In this document: piece after piece, positions 38,605-46,561 of the stretch
Position numbering within the stretch: the first letter of the stretch is position 1
How the letters are laid out: every line of letters starts with the position of its first letter
Origin: Azospirillum sp. TSH100
GTDB taxonomy: Bacteria; Pseudomonadota; Alphaproteobacteria; Azospirillales; Azospirillaceae
Assembly: GCF_004923295.1 (NCBI RefSeq)
Contig: NZ_CP039634.1
Location: 496,001-560,000 of the forward strand
Reading direction: 5' to 3'
Length of the DNA: 64,000 bases
Notes under the pieces: generated by a model
Database searches by the model: none
Told to the model about the DNA's origin: nothing
The model's input: the letters and a program-made list of their open reading frames with translations, nothing else
Position numbers and translations under genes: made by a program

Positions 38605-39396
38605 ATGACACTCAGTCTGGCATGGGACCCAACCGCCTTCGCGACGATTGACGTCCTGCGCCGCCGTCCGGTCATGGACCTGACGGCGGCGCTTCCCCTC
38701 TCCCTGATGCCCCGCACCATCGTCGATCTCGGTTGCGGTGCCGGACAGCTGTCGCGGCTGCTGGCGGGGCGCTGGCCGCTCGCCGACGTGCTGGCGGTCG
38801 ATCATTCACCTGCGATGCTGCGCTGGGCCGCCGACACGCCGTCGCGCGTGCGCTACCGGCAGGCCGATCTGGCGGTCTGGCGTCCGCATTGGCCGGTGGA
38901 CCTCGTGATCTCCGCCGGCGGACTGCAGCATGTGGCCGGGCACGAGCGGCTGTTCCCCGACCTGTTGCAATCGCTCGGTCCCGGCGGCGTCCTGGCCGTC
39001 GCCCTGCCCCGGCCGCAGGACCAGACCGCACACCGCCTGCTGCTGGAGACGGCCGCCGATGGTCCCTGGGCCGACCGGCTGCGCGACGCCTGGCCCACGG
39101 CCGAGGACGTGGGCCAAAGGTACGGTTCCCAGGATTATTACGACTGGCTCGCCCCCCAGGGCGCCGTGGTCGATTTGTGGGAGACCGAGTATTTCCACGC
39201 GCTGGACGGCGACGTGCCGCTTCTGCAATGGCTGCATCAGTCGGCGATCGTCCCGGTGATGGACCGCCTGACCGGCCCCGACCTCGACCAATTCCTCGCC
39301 GCCTACCGCCACCGGCTGGAGAGGGCATACCCACAGCATTCCAGCGGCAGCGCCCTGGTCCCGACCAAGTGGCTGTTCCTGCTGGCGCGGGTGTAG
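38605..39396 (+). CDS. tam: SAM-dependent methyltransferase, trans-aconitate 2-methyltransferase-like
   Basis: A 263-residue class I methyltransferase. The SAM-binding motif is IVDLGCGAGQLSRLL with the acidic residue of motif II in LAVDHSPAML; other family marks are PVDLVISAGGLQHV and a C-terminal PTKWLFLLARV, close to Tam (which ends in R-R-x-F-x-A). Tam methylates trans-aconitate, a spontaneous by-product of aconitase. The start (MTLSLAWDP) is chosen at the ATG at 38605 because homology begins there although the frame is open from 38164. Confidence 0.8.
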   Translation: MTLSLAWDPTAFATIDVLRRRPVMDLTAALPLSLMPRTIVDLGCGAGQLSRLLAGRWPLADVLAVDHSPAMLRWAADTPSRVRYRQADLAVWRPHWPVDLVISAGGLQHVAGHERLFPDLLQSLGPGGVLAVALPRPQDQTAHRLLLETAADGPWADRLRDAWPTAEDVGQRYGSQDYYDWLAPQGAVVDLWETEYFHALDGDVPLLQWLHQSAIVPVMDRLTGPDLDQFLAAYRHRLERAYPQHSSGSALVPTKWLFLLARV

Positions 39397-39411
39397 ACGC
39401 GACAGCCACCT

Positions 39412-39873
39412 TCACTCCACCAGCCTGATCTCCGTCGTCGTAATCCCCGAGGCACCGACCGCCACCGCATAGTCGTCGAACCCGGGCGGACCGAAGCTGC
39501 CGCGGGCGGAACGGCTGAAGCCGTGCGGTTCGGCCGGAATGCCGAACAGACCGGTGGCCATCTCCCCATTGTTGTCCAGATCCTGGAAGGCGATCAGCCC
39601 ATAGTGGCCGGCCGGCAGATCGGGGAACACCACCTGCACCTCGGCCCCCAGCGCCGCGGCGAAATAGCCGGCTCTGGGCCGCTTCGCCATTTCCGCCTCG
39701 ACGCTGTCGAACAGCGCGACCATCACCTTGCCCTGATTGGGCTTGACGTTGCGGACGGTTGCGCGAAGCTCCCCGGCAGCGGCCGTTCCCACGGCGGTCA
39801 GCGCCAGCAGCGTAACCGTTACCGGGGCGATCATCCTTGCCGACCAACGCGCACCCCAACGCCGGACCCTCAT
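39412..39873 (-). CDS. Exported DUF2141 domain protein
   Basis: A 153-residue protein from the ATG at 39873 with GGGAGA eight bases upstream. Residues 1-33 are a signal peptide with a basic N-terminus (MRVRRWGARW) and cleavage after AAA. The mature part is a DUF2141 beta-sandwich (VRNVKPNQGKVMVALFDS, then LPAGHYGLIAFQDLDNNGEM, which is the signature). Function is not established; family members are secreted or periplasmic. It faces the LytTR gene head to head. Confidence 0.85.
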   Translation of the reverse strand: MRVRRWGARWSARMIAPVTVTLLALTAVGTAAAGELRATVRNVKPNQGKVMVALFDSVEAEMAKRPRAGYFAAALGAEVQVVFPDLPAGHYGLIAFQDLDNNGEMATGLFGIPAEPHGFSRSARGSFGPPGFDDYAVAVGASGITTTEIRLVE

Positions 39874-40703
39874 CGCCCAGTCTCCCCTGGCAATCGCAGC
39901 CCGTTCCCTACGGCCGCCGCGTGCTGCGGCGGCGGCTGCCGATGCTGACGCTCTCCATCCTAGCATTGGCTCTGCTGGGACCGTTCGGCACCTTCCGGGA
40001 CATGGGCTTCGCCTTCCGGCTTGCCTATTGGGGCGGCCTGATCGCCACCGGCTGGTCGATGTTCGAGCTGGTGGTGCTGGTCGCCCGCCGCGTGCTGCCG
40101 AACCTGGAACGCACATGGCCGCTGATGCTGGGCGCCGCCTACCTGACCGTCGGCATCCTGCAGACCCTGGTGGTCGCCCTGCTGGAAAGCCGGCTGCGCG
40201 GCCAGGATTTCCTCACCGCCGCCGGGCTGGCCGAGATGTTCGGCTATGTGCTGGTCATCACCCTGCTGGTGTCGGCCCTGCCGGTTTGGCTTGAACTGCG
40301 CGATCACGGCGTTATCGGCCAGCAGCCGCCCGCCCCGCGGCCAACGCAGGAAACCGGGAGCGGTCCCGGCCGCCCCGCCCCCTTCCTCGACCGCATCCCG
40401 GCGAAGCTCGGCCACGACCTGCTGGCGCTGGAGATGGAGGACCATTATGTCCGCGTCCACACCGCGCTCGGCAGCGACCTGATCCTGATGCGGATGCGCG
40501 ATGCGGTGGCGGAACTGGCGGGCCTCGACGGCCGACAGGTCCACCGCTCCTACTGGGTCGCGGCATCGGCGGTCGCGACGGTGGAGCGCAAGCCCGACGG
40601 CAAGCTGTCGCTGCGCCTGACCAACGGCCTGCTGGTCCCGGTCAGCCGCACCCATGCGCCATCGGTGCGCGCCGCCGGCTGGACCGAGAAAGCCGTCTCT
40701 TAA
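39837..40703 (+). CDS. Membrane-anchored LytTR DNA-binding regulator
   Basis: Up to 288 residues. The frame opens at a TTG at 39837 and includes a GTG at 39921 and an ATG at 39942; the GTG start (VLRRRLPMLTLSILAL) gives a sensible positive-inside first helix, so the true start is uncertain. Four hydrophobic helices (about residues 36-170) precede a LytTR domain (about 195-282, LGHDLLALEMEDHYVRVHT and GRQVHRSYWVA). Such proteins bind direct repeats in DNA while tethered to the membrane. It may control the divergent DUF2141 gene, whose 5' end overlaps or abuts it. Confidence 0.8.
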   Translation: MPTNAHPNAGPSSPSLPWQSQPVPYGRRVLRRRLPMLTLSILALALLGPFGTFRDMGFAFRLAYWGGLIATGWSMFELVVLVARRVLPNLERTWPLMLGAAYLTVGILQTLVVALLESRLRGQDFLTAAGLAEMFGYVLVITLLVSALPVWLELRDHGVIGQQPPAPRPTQETGSGPGRPAPFLDRIPAKLGHDLLALEMEDHYVRVHTALGSDLILMRMRDAVAELAGLDGRQVHRSYWVAASAVATVERKPDGKLSLRLTNGLLVPVSRTHAPSVRAAGWTEKAVS

Positions 40704-40709
40704 ACGCCG

Positions 40710-41729
40710 CTAAACACCCTCTCCACGGAACGGCCGCGACAGCAGCCCCTCGATGGTCTCGTCCAGCCCGGCGCCATGATTCAGGATGGCGTCCACCGCC
40801 GTGCAGATCGGCATGTCGACGGCCAGCTTGGCCGCCAGCCCAACCACCGCGGCGGCGGTATAGACGCCCTCCGCCACCGACCGGCGCACCGCCAGGATCT
40901 CGGCCAGCGCCTTCCCTTCGCCCAGGGCCGCGCCCAGCGACATGTTGCGCGATTGCAGGCTGGAGCAGGTCAGCGTCAGATCGCCAAGCCCCGACAGCCC
41001 CATCAGCGTCTCCGCCCGGCCGCCCAGCGCCAGCGCCAGCCGGGTGATCTCCGCCAGCCCGCGGGTGATCAGCGCGGCGCGCGCATTGTCGCCCAGCCGC
41101 CGGCCCTCGACCACGCCGCAGGCGATCGCCAGCACATTCTTCACCGCCCCGCCGATCTGCGAGCCGACGACATCGTCCGAGCGATAAGGGCGGAAGGTGC
41201 GGCTGCCCAGCGCCGCCACCAGCGCCGTACCGAGATGATGGTCGGCACAAGCCAGCGTCACCGCCGTCGGCAGTCCGCGCGCCACCTCAGCCGCGAAGGT
41301 CGGGCCGGACAGGATCGCCACCGGATTGCCGGCCGGCAGCGACGCTGCGACCGCCTCGCTCATCAACGCGTGGCTGTCCAGCTCGATTCCCTTGGCGCAG
41401 ACGACGACCGGAGTCCCCGGCGTCAGCAGCGGCGCCATCCGCGCGGTGACGCTGCGCGCATGCTGGGCCGGCGACACCAGCAGCACGGCATCGCACTCGC
41501 CGAGATCAGCCAGGTCGCCGGTGACCCGCAGCGCATCGGGCAGCGGCACGCCGGGCAGGTAGTCGCGGTTCTCTCGGCGGATGCTCATCGCCTCCACCAC
41601 CGCCGGCTCGCGCGCCCACAGCAACGTCTCCCGCCCGGCCCGCAACGCCGCCAAGGCCAGCGCCGTTCCCCAGGCGCCGCCACCGACGACGCCGATGCGG
41701 TTGAGGGGGGAGGGGGGCATCGTCTTCAT
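40710..41729 (-). CDS. gpsA: NAD(P)-dependent glycerol-3-phosphate dehydrogenase
   Basis: A 339-residue enzyme reducing dihydroxyacetone phosphate to sn-glycerol 3-phosphate for phospholipid synthesis. It has the Rossmann motif IGVVGGGAWGTALALAAL, GPTFAAEVARGLPTAVTLA, the catalytic Lys in GGAVKNVLAIACGV, and the C-terminal GLSGLGDLTLTCSS. The start is at 41729 or three codons later. It lies downstream of tsaD and is probably in the same operon, with a hairpin between. Confidence 0.95.
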   Translation of the reverse strand: MKTMPPSPLNRIGVVGGGAWGTALALAALRAGRETLLWAREPAVVEAMSIRRENRDYLPGVPLPDALRVTGDLADLGECDAVLLVSPAQHARSVTARMAPLLTPGTPVVVCAKGIELDSHALMSEAVAASLPAGNPVAILSGPTFAAEVARGLPTAVTLACADHHLGTALVAALGSRTFRPYRSDDVVGSQIGGAVKNVLAIACGVVEGRRLGDNARAALITRGLAEITRLALALGGRAETLMGLSGLGDLTLTCSSLQSRNMSLGAALGEGKALAEILAVRRSVAEGVYTAAAVVGLAAKLAVDMPICTAVDAILNHGAGLDETIEGLLSRPFRGEGV

Positions 41730-41756
41730 CTCACCACGTATCCGTTCCGGTCAAAG

Positions 41757-41779
41757 CCCTCTCCCGCCCCGGGAGAGGG
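41757..41779. terminator. GC-rich hairpin between tsaD and gpsA
   Basis: Perfect stem CCCTCTCCC with GGGAGAGGG (plus a G-C closing pair) around a CCC loop. On the minus strand CTTTGACC follows. It could partly terminate tsaD transcription; the same stem sequence recurs at 24607. Confidence 0.5.
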
Positions 41780-41785
41780 AGATTT

Positions 41786-42859
41786 TCACGCCTTCACCCC
41801 CGCACCCACCCCCGCGCGCCCGATCACCGGCGCCGCGTTCGGGTCCAGTGGCCAGCGCGGACGCGGCGCGAAGTTCAGCGGATCGCTCTCGCCCAGCCGG
41901 AAGCGTTCGATGCCGGCCCAGGCGATCATCGCCGCATTGTCGGTGCACAGGCGCAGCGGCGGCGCGACGAAGGGCATGCGCTGCTTCTCCGCCAGGGTCG
42001 CCAGCCGGCTGCGGATGGCCTTGTTGGCGGCGACACCGCCGGCGACCACCAGGGCGCCACCCTGCGGATGGTCTTCCTTGAAGCGGCGGATGGCGCGGGC
42101 GCAGCGGTCGGCCAGCACCTCCGCCACTGTCGCCTGAAAAGCGGCGGCGAGGTCGTCGCGATCCGCCTCCGACAGGACGCCGCCCAGCTCCTCGACATGC
42201 CGCCGCACCGCGGTCTTCAGCCCGGAGAAGGAGAAATCGCAGCCCGGACGCCCCAGCATCGGCCGCGGCAGCTCGAAGCGCGCCGGGTTGGTGGCGCGCG
42301 CCGCCGCCTTCTCCACCAGCGGCCCGCCGGGATAGCCCAGCCCGAGCAGCTTGGCGGTCTTGTCGAACGCCTCGCCCACCGCATCGTCGATGGTGGTGCC
42401 GAGCCGGCGGTACCGCCCGACCCCCTCCACCGCCAGCAACTGGCAATGGCCGCCCGACACCAGCAGCAGCAGATAGGGAAAGGCGACGTTGTCGGTCAGC
42501 CGGGCGGTCAGCGCGTGGCCTTCCAGATGGTTGACGGCGACGAAGGGCAGCCCGCGCGCCGCGGCGATGGCCTTGGCGGTCATGACGCCGACGATGACGC
42601 CGCCGATCAGCCCCGGCCCGCCGGTGGCAGCCACCGCGTCCAGATCGCCGAAGCCGATCCCGGCCTCCGCCATGGCGCGGCGGATCAGGCCGTCGAGATG
42701 TTCCAGATGGGCGCGGGCGGCGATTTCCGGGACGACGCCGCCGTAGGGCGTGTGGTCGTCCAGCTGCGACAGCACCACGTCGGCGCGGATCTCGCGCGCG
42801 TCGGTGACGATTGCGGCGGCCGTCTCGTCGCAGCTCGTTTCGATTCCAAGAACGATCAT
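41786..42859 (-). CDS. tsaD: tRNA N6-adenosine threonylcarbamoyltransferase
   Basis: A 357-residue ASKHA-fold enzyme that, with TsaB and TsaE, adds threonylcarbamoyl to A37 of ANN-decoding tRNAs. Hallmarks are [18 protein letters not shown], the metal-binding HLEGH ([13 protein letters not shown]), [29 protein letters not shown] and [10 protein letters not shown] near the C-terminus. It diverges from hemC, a pairing often seen in alphaproteobacteria. Confidence 0.96.
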   Translation of the reverse strand: MIVLGIETSCDETAAAIVTDAREIRADVVLSQLDDHTPYGGVVPEIAARAHLEHLDGLIRRAMAEAGIGFGDLDAVAATGGPGLIGGVIVGVMTAKAIAAARGLPFVAVNHLEGHALTARLTDNVAFPYLLLLVSGGHCQLLAVEGVGRYRRLGTTIDDAVGEAFDKTAKLLGLGYPGGPLVEKAAARATNPARFELPRPMLGRPGCDFSFSGLKTAVRRHVEELGGVLSEADRDDLAAAFQATVAEVLADRCARAIRRFKEDHPQGGALVVAGGVAANKAIRSRLATLAEKQRMPFVAPPLRLCTDNAAMIAWAGIERFRLGESDPLNFAPRPRWPLDPNAAPVIGRAGVGAGVKA

Positions 42860-43004
42860 GGCGCCAAACTAGCCGCCTTGGCCGTCCGGGTACAGGATGG
42901 AGTTGCGGACACGCGCGCGCGTCAAATTTGATCCGCCTCAATCTTACGTATGAAGGGCAGACGAATCCTTGCAAAGCTGCGCGGATCCCCTAGAACTCGG
43001 GCTT

Positions 43005-43943
43005 ATGACGACCCACCCGCTCCGTATCGGGACGCGCGGCAGCCCGCTGGCGCTGGCGCAGGCCCATGAAACCCGCGACCGCCTGATCGCCGCCCATCCG
43101 CATCTCGCCGCGCCCGGCGCCATCGAGATCGTCGTCTTCAAGACCACCGGCGACCGCATCCTCGACCGTACCCTGGCGGAGGCCGGCGGCAAGGGCCTGT
43201 TCACCAAGGAACTGGAGGAGGCGCTGTTCGACGGCCGCGCCGACCTTGCCGTCCATTCGATGAAGGACGTGCCGACCCAGCTTCCCGACGGGCTGGAGAT
43301 CGCCACCCTGCTGCCGCGCGAGGATCCGCGCGACGCCTTCTTCTCCCGCTCCGGCGGCGGGCTGGCCGATCTGCCGGCCGGCGCCGTGGTCGGCACAGCC
43401 GGCCTGCGCCGTCAGGCCCAGGTGCTGGAGCTGCGCCCCGACCTGACGATCTTTCCGCTGCGCGGCAACGTGCAGACCCGTCTGTCCAAGCTGGACGCCG
43501 GCGAGGTGGACGCCACCCTGCTGGCCCTGGCCGGCCTGCGCCGCCTCGGCCTGACCGAGCGCATCACCGCGGTGCTGGAACCGGAAACCATGCTGCCGGC
43601 AGTCGCCCAGGGCGCCATCGGCATCGAGATCCGCAGCGACGACGACGACACCCGCGCCCTGCTGGCCCCGCTGAACTGTGCCGAGACCATGGTCCGCGTC
43701 ACGGCGGAGCGCGCGCTGCTCGCCGCCCTCGACGGCTCCTGCCGGACGCCGATCGCGGCGCTGGCTGTGCTGGACGGCGACGACCTGCATCTGCGGGCCA
43801 AGGTGCTGTCGACCGACGGCCGCATCATCTTCCGGGCGGAACGCCGGGGCAAGGCGTCCGACGCCGAGTCGCTGGGCGCCGACGCCGGGGCCGAGATCCG
43901 GGCGCAGCTGCCGCCCGATTTCTTCGTCGCCGCACCGCACTGA
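43005..43943 (+). CDS. hemC: Hydroxymethylbilane synthase (porphobilinogen deaminase)
   Basis: A 312-residue tetrapyrrole enzyme joining four porphobilinogens. It starts LRIGTRGSPLALAQAHETRD, has VHSMKDVPTQLP, GLRRQAQVLELRPDL, and the cofactor-binding Cys in ALDGSCRTPIAAL. The ATG at 43005 is chosen by family length; a start 12 codons earlier is less likely. hemD follows after 26 bases. Confidence 0.95.
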   Translation: MTTHPLRIGTRGSPLALAQAHETRDRLIAAHPHLAAPGAIEIVVFKTTGDRILDRTLAEAGGKGLFTKELEEALFDGRADLAVHSMKDVPTQLPDGLEIATLLPREDPRDAFFSRSGGGLADLPAGAVVGTAGLRRQAQVLELRPDLTIFPLRGNVQTRLSKLDAGEVDATLLALAGLRRLGLTERITAVLEPETMLPAVAQGAIGIEIRSDDDDTRALLAPLNCAETMVRVTAERALLAALDGSCRTPIAALAVLDGDDLHLRAKVLSTDGRIIFRAERRGKASDAESLGADAGAEIRAQLPPDFFVAAPH

Positions 43944-43969
43944 TCCCCCCCTCCGGTCAGGTTTTCCGC

Positions 43970-44740
43970 ATGACGGAAAAGCAGCCCGAACCATCGTCGC
44001 ATCCCCCCTGTACGCGCCTGCTGGTGACCCGCCCGGCGGAGGATGCCGAGCCTTTGGTCCGCCGGCTGGAGGCGCTCGGATTCGAGGCGGCGGTGGAACC
44101 GATGCTGTCGATGGTCTGGCTCGACGGGCCGGAACCCGACCTGTCGGACGTACAAGCGCTGCTGTTCACCAGCGCAAACGGCGTACGGGCCTACACCAAA
44201 CGTACGAGCCGGCGCGACCGTCCGGTGCACGCCGTTGGAGACGCCACGGCGCGGGCGGCACGGGCGGCCGGCTTCGCCGACGTCGACAGCGCGTCGGGCG
44301 ACGTGTACGCGCTGGCGGAGCGCGTCCGGGCCATGCGCAATCCGTCCGCCGGTACACTCCTGCATGTGGCGGGAAGCAAGGTGGCGGGCGACCTTGCCGG
44401 CCTGCTGGAGGCGGCAGGCTTCACCCTTCGGCGCAGCGTTATGTACGATGCCGTACCCGCACTAACCCTCTCGGAGGATACCGCGACATTTTTGCGTACG
44501 TCCGCACTCGACGGCGTGCTGTTTTTCTCTCCCCGTACCGCCGCATCCTTTGTTAGGCTGCTGGCCGAGTCGGAACTGGTCGACTGTTGTCGTACGGTCG
44601 ATGCGTTCTGCCTCAGCCCCGCGGTCGCGGAGGCTGCCCGTGCGTACGGCGAAAAGGGAGCGATGCCGTGGCGAAGCGTACGGGTGGCGGCTCGGCCGGA
44701 GCAGGATTCCCTGCTCGATCTGTTGCCGGTCGCCGGGTAA
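43970..44740 (+). CDS. hemD: Uroporphyrinogen-III synthase
   Basis: A 256-residue enzyme closing and inverting hydroxymethylbilane to uroporphyrinogen III. The family is poorly conserved, but LLVTRPAEDAEPLVRRLEAL, LLFTSANGVRAY, VHAVGDATARAARAAGF and GVLFFSPRTAASFVRLL match both halves. Context (hemC before, mitofilin and hemY after) is decisive. The coding sequence and the gap after it hold an unusual density of GTAC sites, including eight CGTACG palindromes from 44182 to 44806; see findings. Confidence 0.9.
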   Translation: MTEKQPEPSSHPPCTRLLVTRPAEDAEPLVRRLEALGFEAAVEPMLSMVWLDGPEPDLSDVQALLFTSANGVRAYTKRTSRRDRPVHAVGDATARAARAAGFADVDSASGDVYALAERVRAMRNPSAGTLLHVAGSKVAGDLAGLLEAAGFTLRRSVMYDAVPALTLSEDTATFLRTSALDGVLFFSPRTAASFVRLLAESELVDCCRTVDAFCLSPAVAEAARAYGEKGAMPWRSVRVAARPEQDSLLDLLPVAG

Positions 44741-44875
44741 CTCCGGTGCGGTCCGGCCGTACGGCTTACGCCTCCGGTGCTTCCGGATGGGTCTGGCAGC
44801 CGTACGGGGGACGAGGGGGACCGGTCAGGGGGCTGTGACGTTACAACGAACAACAGCGAACCGAAGGTACAGCCC

Positions 44876-46561
44876 ATGACCTCTCGTCCAGGCTCCGAAC
44901 GCCCCGGCACCGACCGTGACGGCGACGGCGCCAGCACCGGCAATGCGGCGGTCGACCGCATCGTCGAACGTTTCGGCGGCATCCGCCCGATGGCCCACAA
45001 GCTGGACACTCCGGTGACGACGGTCCAGGGCTGGAAGAAGCGCGGCGCCATCCCGCTTGCCCGCCATGCCGACCTGCGCGCCGCCGCCGCCAAGCACCGC
45101 ATCAAGCTGGACGACGCCGACCTGGACGCGGCCACCCCCAGCGAGGACCGTCAGACCGACGCCGCCGCCGCGGCCATCACCATCGACGCGGTTCCGGTGG
45201 TGGAACCGATCCCGGCCGCCTCCTCGGCCGACACCATCCCCGGTGCCGATACCCCGGCGCCCGGCGTGACCACCGGTGCGGTGACCGAACTGCAATCCGC
45301 CGACGCCCTGATCCCGCCGGCCACGCCGGTCGGCGCGACCGACAGCCTGACCGGCACGCCGAAGAGCGACGCGGAGAAGGCCGAAGAGGCCAAGGCTGAC
45401 GAGCCGACGACCACCGGCTCGACCGCCAGCTGGGCGTCCTCCGGCACCACCGGCAGCGCGGGTTATACCCGCAGCGCCGATGCCGAGCCGGTGCGTCCGA
45501 CCATCGCCCCGACTCCGTCCTACCTTGAAGAGCCCCGCTCCGGCGGCGGTTTCGCCACCGCCCTGTCGGTGGTGGCATTGCTGGTCGGCGCCGCCGCCCT
45601 GTCGGAGCCCTGGTGGGGTCCGGCCCTGCCCGGCTGGCCCGCCACCTCGGCGCCCGCCGCCTCCGGCACTGCGTCAGCCCCGGCCGATCCGGCCCTGCGC
45701 GCGCAGATCCAGCAGCTGACCGACCGCCTCGCCAAGCTGGAGCAGCGTCCGGCCGCCGGCAATGGCGGCGGCGTCGACGTCTCGGCTCTGACCCAGCGGA
45801 TCGACGCGCTGGAGAAGCGCCCCGCCGCCGACACTGGCGCCGCAGATGCCCAGAAGGCGTTGGCCGACCGCCTCGCCGCGCTGGAGCAGAAGGTCACCGC
45901 CGCCTCCGGCAGCGCCCAGACGGCGCAGGAGCTGCGCGGCGAGGTCGATGCGCTGAAGCAGCAAGTCACCAGCGTCAACCAGGCCGTCAGCGAGCGGCAG
46001 GATGCCGCCACCGCCGCCCAGGCGCTGGTGCTGGCCGCCGGTCAGCTGCGCGCCGCCCTGTCCGGCGGCCAGCCGTTCCAGCAGGATCTTCAGGCGGTCC
46101 GCGCGCTCGGCATCGCCGACGCGGGCGTGACCCAGCCGCTCGATTCCGTGGCGCCCTATGCCGCCAAGGGCATTCCGACCCGCGCCCAGCTGACCGACCG
46201 CTTCCAGCCGCTGGCCGGCGAGATCGTTCGGGCCGAGGTGCGCGGCGAGGGCAACAGCTGGATCGACTCGGCGGTCGGCAAGCTGTCGACCCTGGTCACC
46301 GTACGCCGTGAGGGCGGCGGGGTGGTCGGCACCACCGCCGACGCCGTCGTCGCCCGCGCTGAGGCCGCCCTGAACGCCGGCAACCTGGCCAAGGCGGTGG
46401 AGGAGCTGTCGACCCTCCAGGGTCCGGCCGCCCAGACCGCGGCCCCGTGGCTGGCCGACGCCAAGGCGCGTCTGGCCGCCGATCAGGCCGCGCGCCAGCT
46501 GAACGACCGCGCCATCGCCCTGATGACCACCGCCGCCGGCGGGAAGGGGACGGCCCAATGA
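44876..46561 (+). CDS. Mitofilin/Imp-like inner-membrane protein with N-terminal Cro/YdaS-like domain
   Basis: A 561-residue protein from the ATG at 44876. Residues 26-83 (VDRIVERFGGIRPMAHKLDT, VTTVQGWKKRGAIPLARHAD) form a small helix-turn-helix-like domain. A long Ala/Thr/Pro-rich acidic linker follows, one membrane helix at about 224-246, a coiled coil at about 272-375 and a C-terminal mitofilin-like domain. Alphaproteobacterial relatives of mitochondrial Mic60 lie between hemD and hemY and help shape inner membranes. The N-terminal helix-turn-helix on a membrane protein is notable. hemY overlaps its stop codon (ATGA). Confidence 0.85.
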   Translation: MTSRPGSERPGTDRDGDGASTGNAAVDRIVERFGGIRPMAHKLDTPVTTVQGWKKRGAIPLARHADLRAAAAKHRIKLDDADLDAATPSEDRQTDAAAAAITIDAVPVVEPIPAASSADTIPGADTPAPGVTTGAVTELQSADALIPPATPVGATDSLTGTPKSDAEKAEEAKADEPTTTGSTASWASSGTTGSAGYTRSADAEPVRPTIAPTPSYLEEPRSGGGFATALSVVALLVGAAALSEPWWGPALPGWPATSAPAASGTASAPADPALRAQIQQLTDRLAKLEQRPAAGNGGGVDVSALTQRIDALEKRPAADTGAADAQKALADRLAALEQKVTAASGSAQTAQELRGEVDALKQQVTSVNQAVSERQDAATAAQALVLAAGQLRAALSGGQPFQQDLQAVRALGIADAGVTQPLDSVAPYAAKGIPTRAQLTDRFQPLAGEIVRAEVRGEGNSWIDSAVGKLSTLVTVRREGGGVVGTTADAVVARAEAALNAGNLAKAVEELSTLQGPAAQTAAPWLADAKARLAADQAARQLNDRAIALMTTAAGGKGTAQ

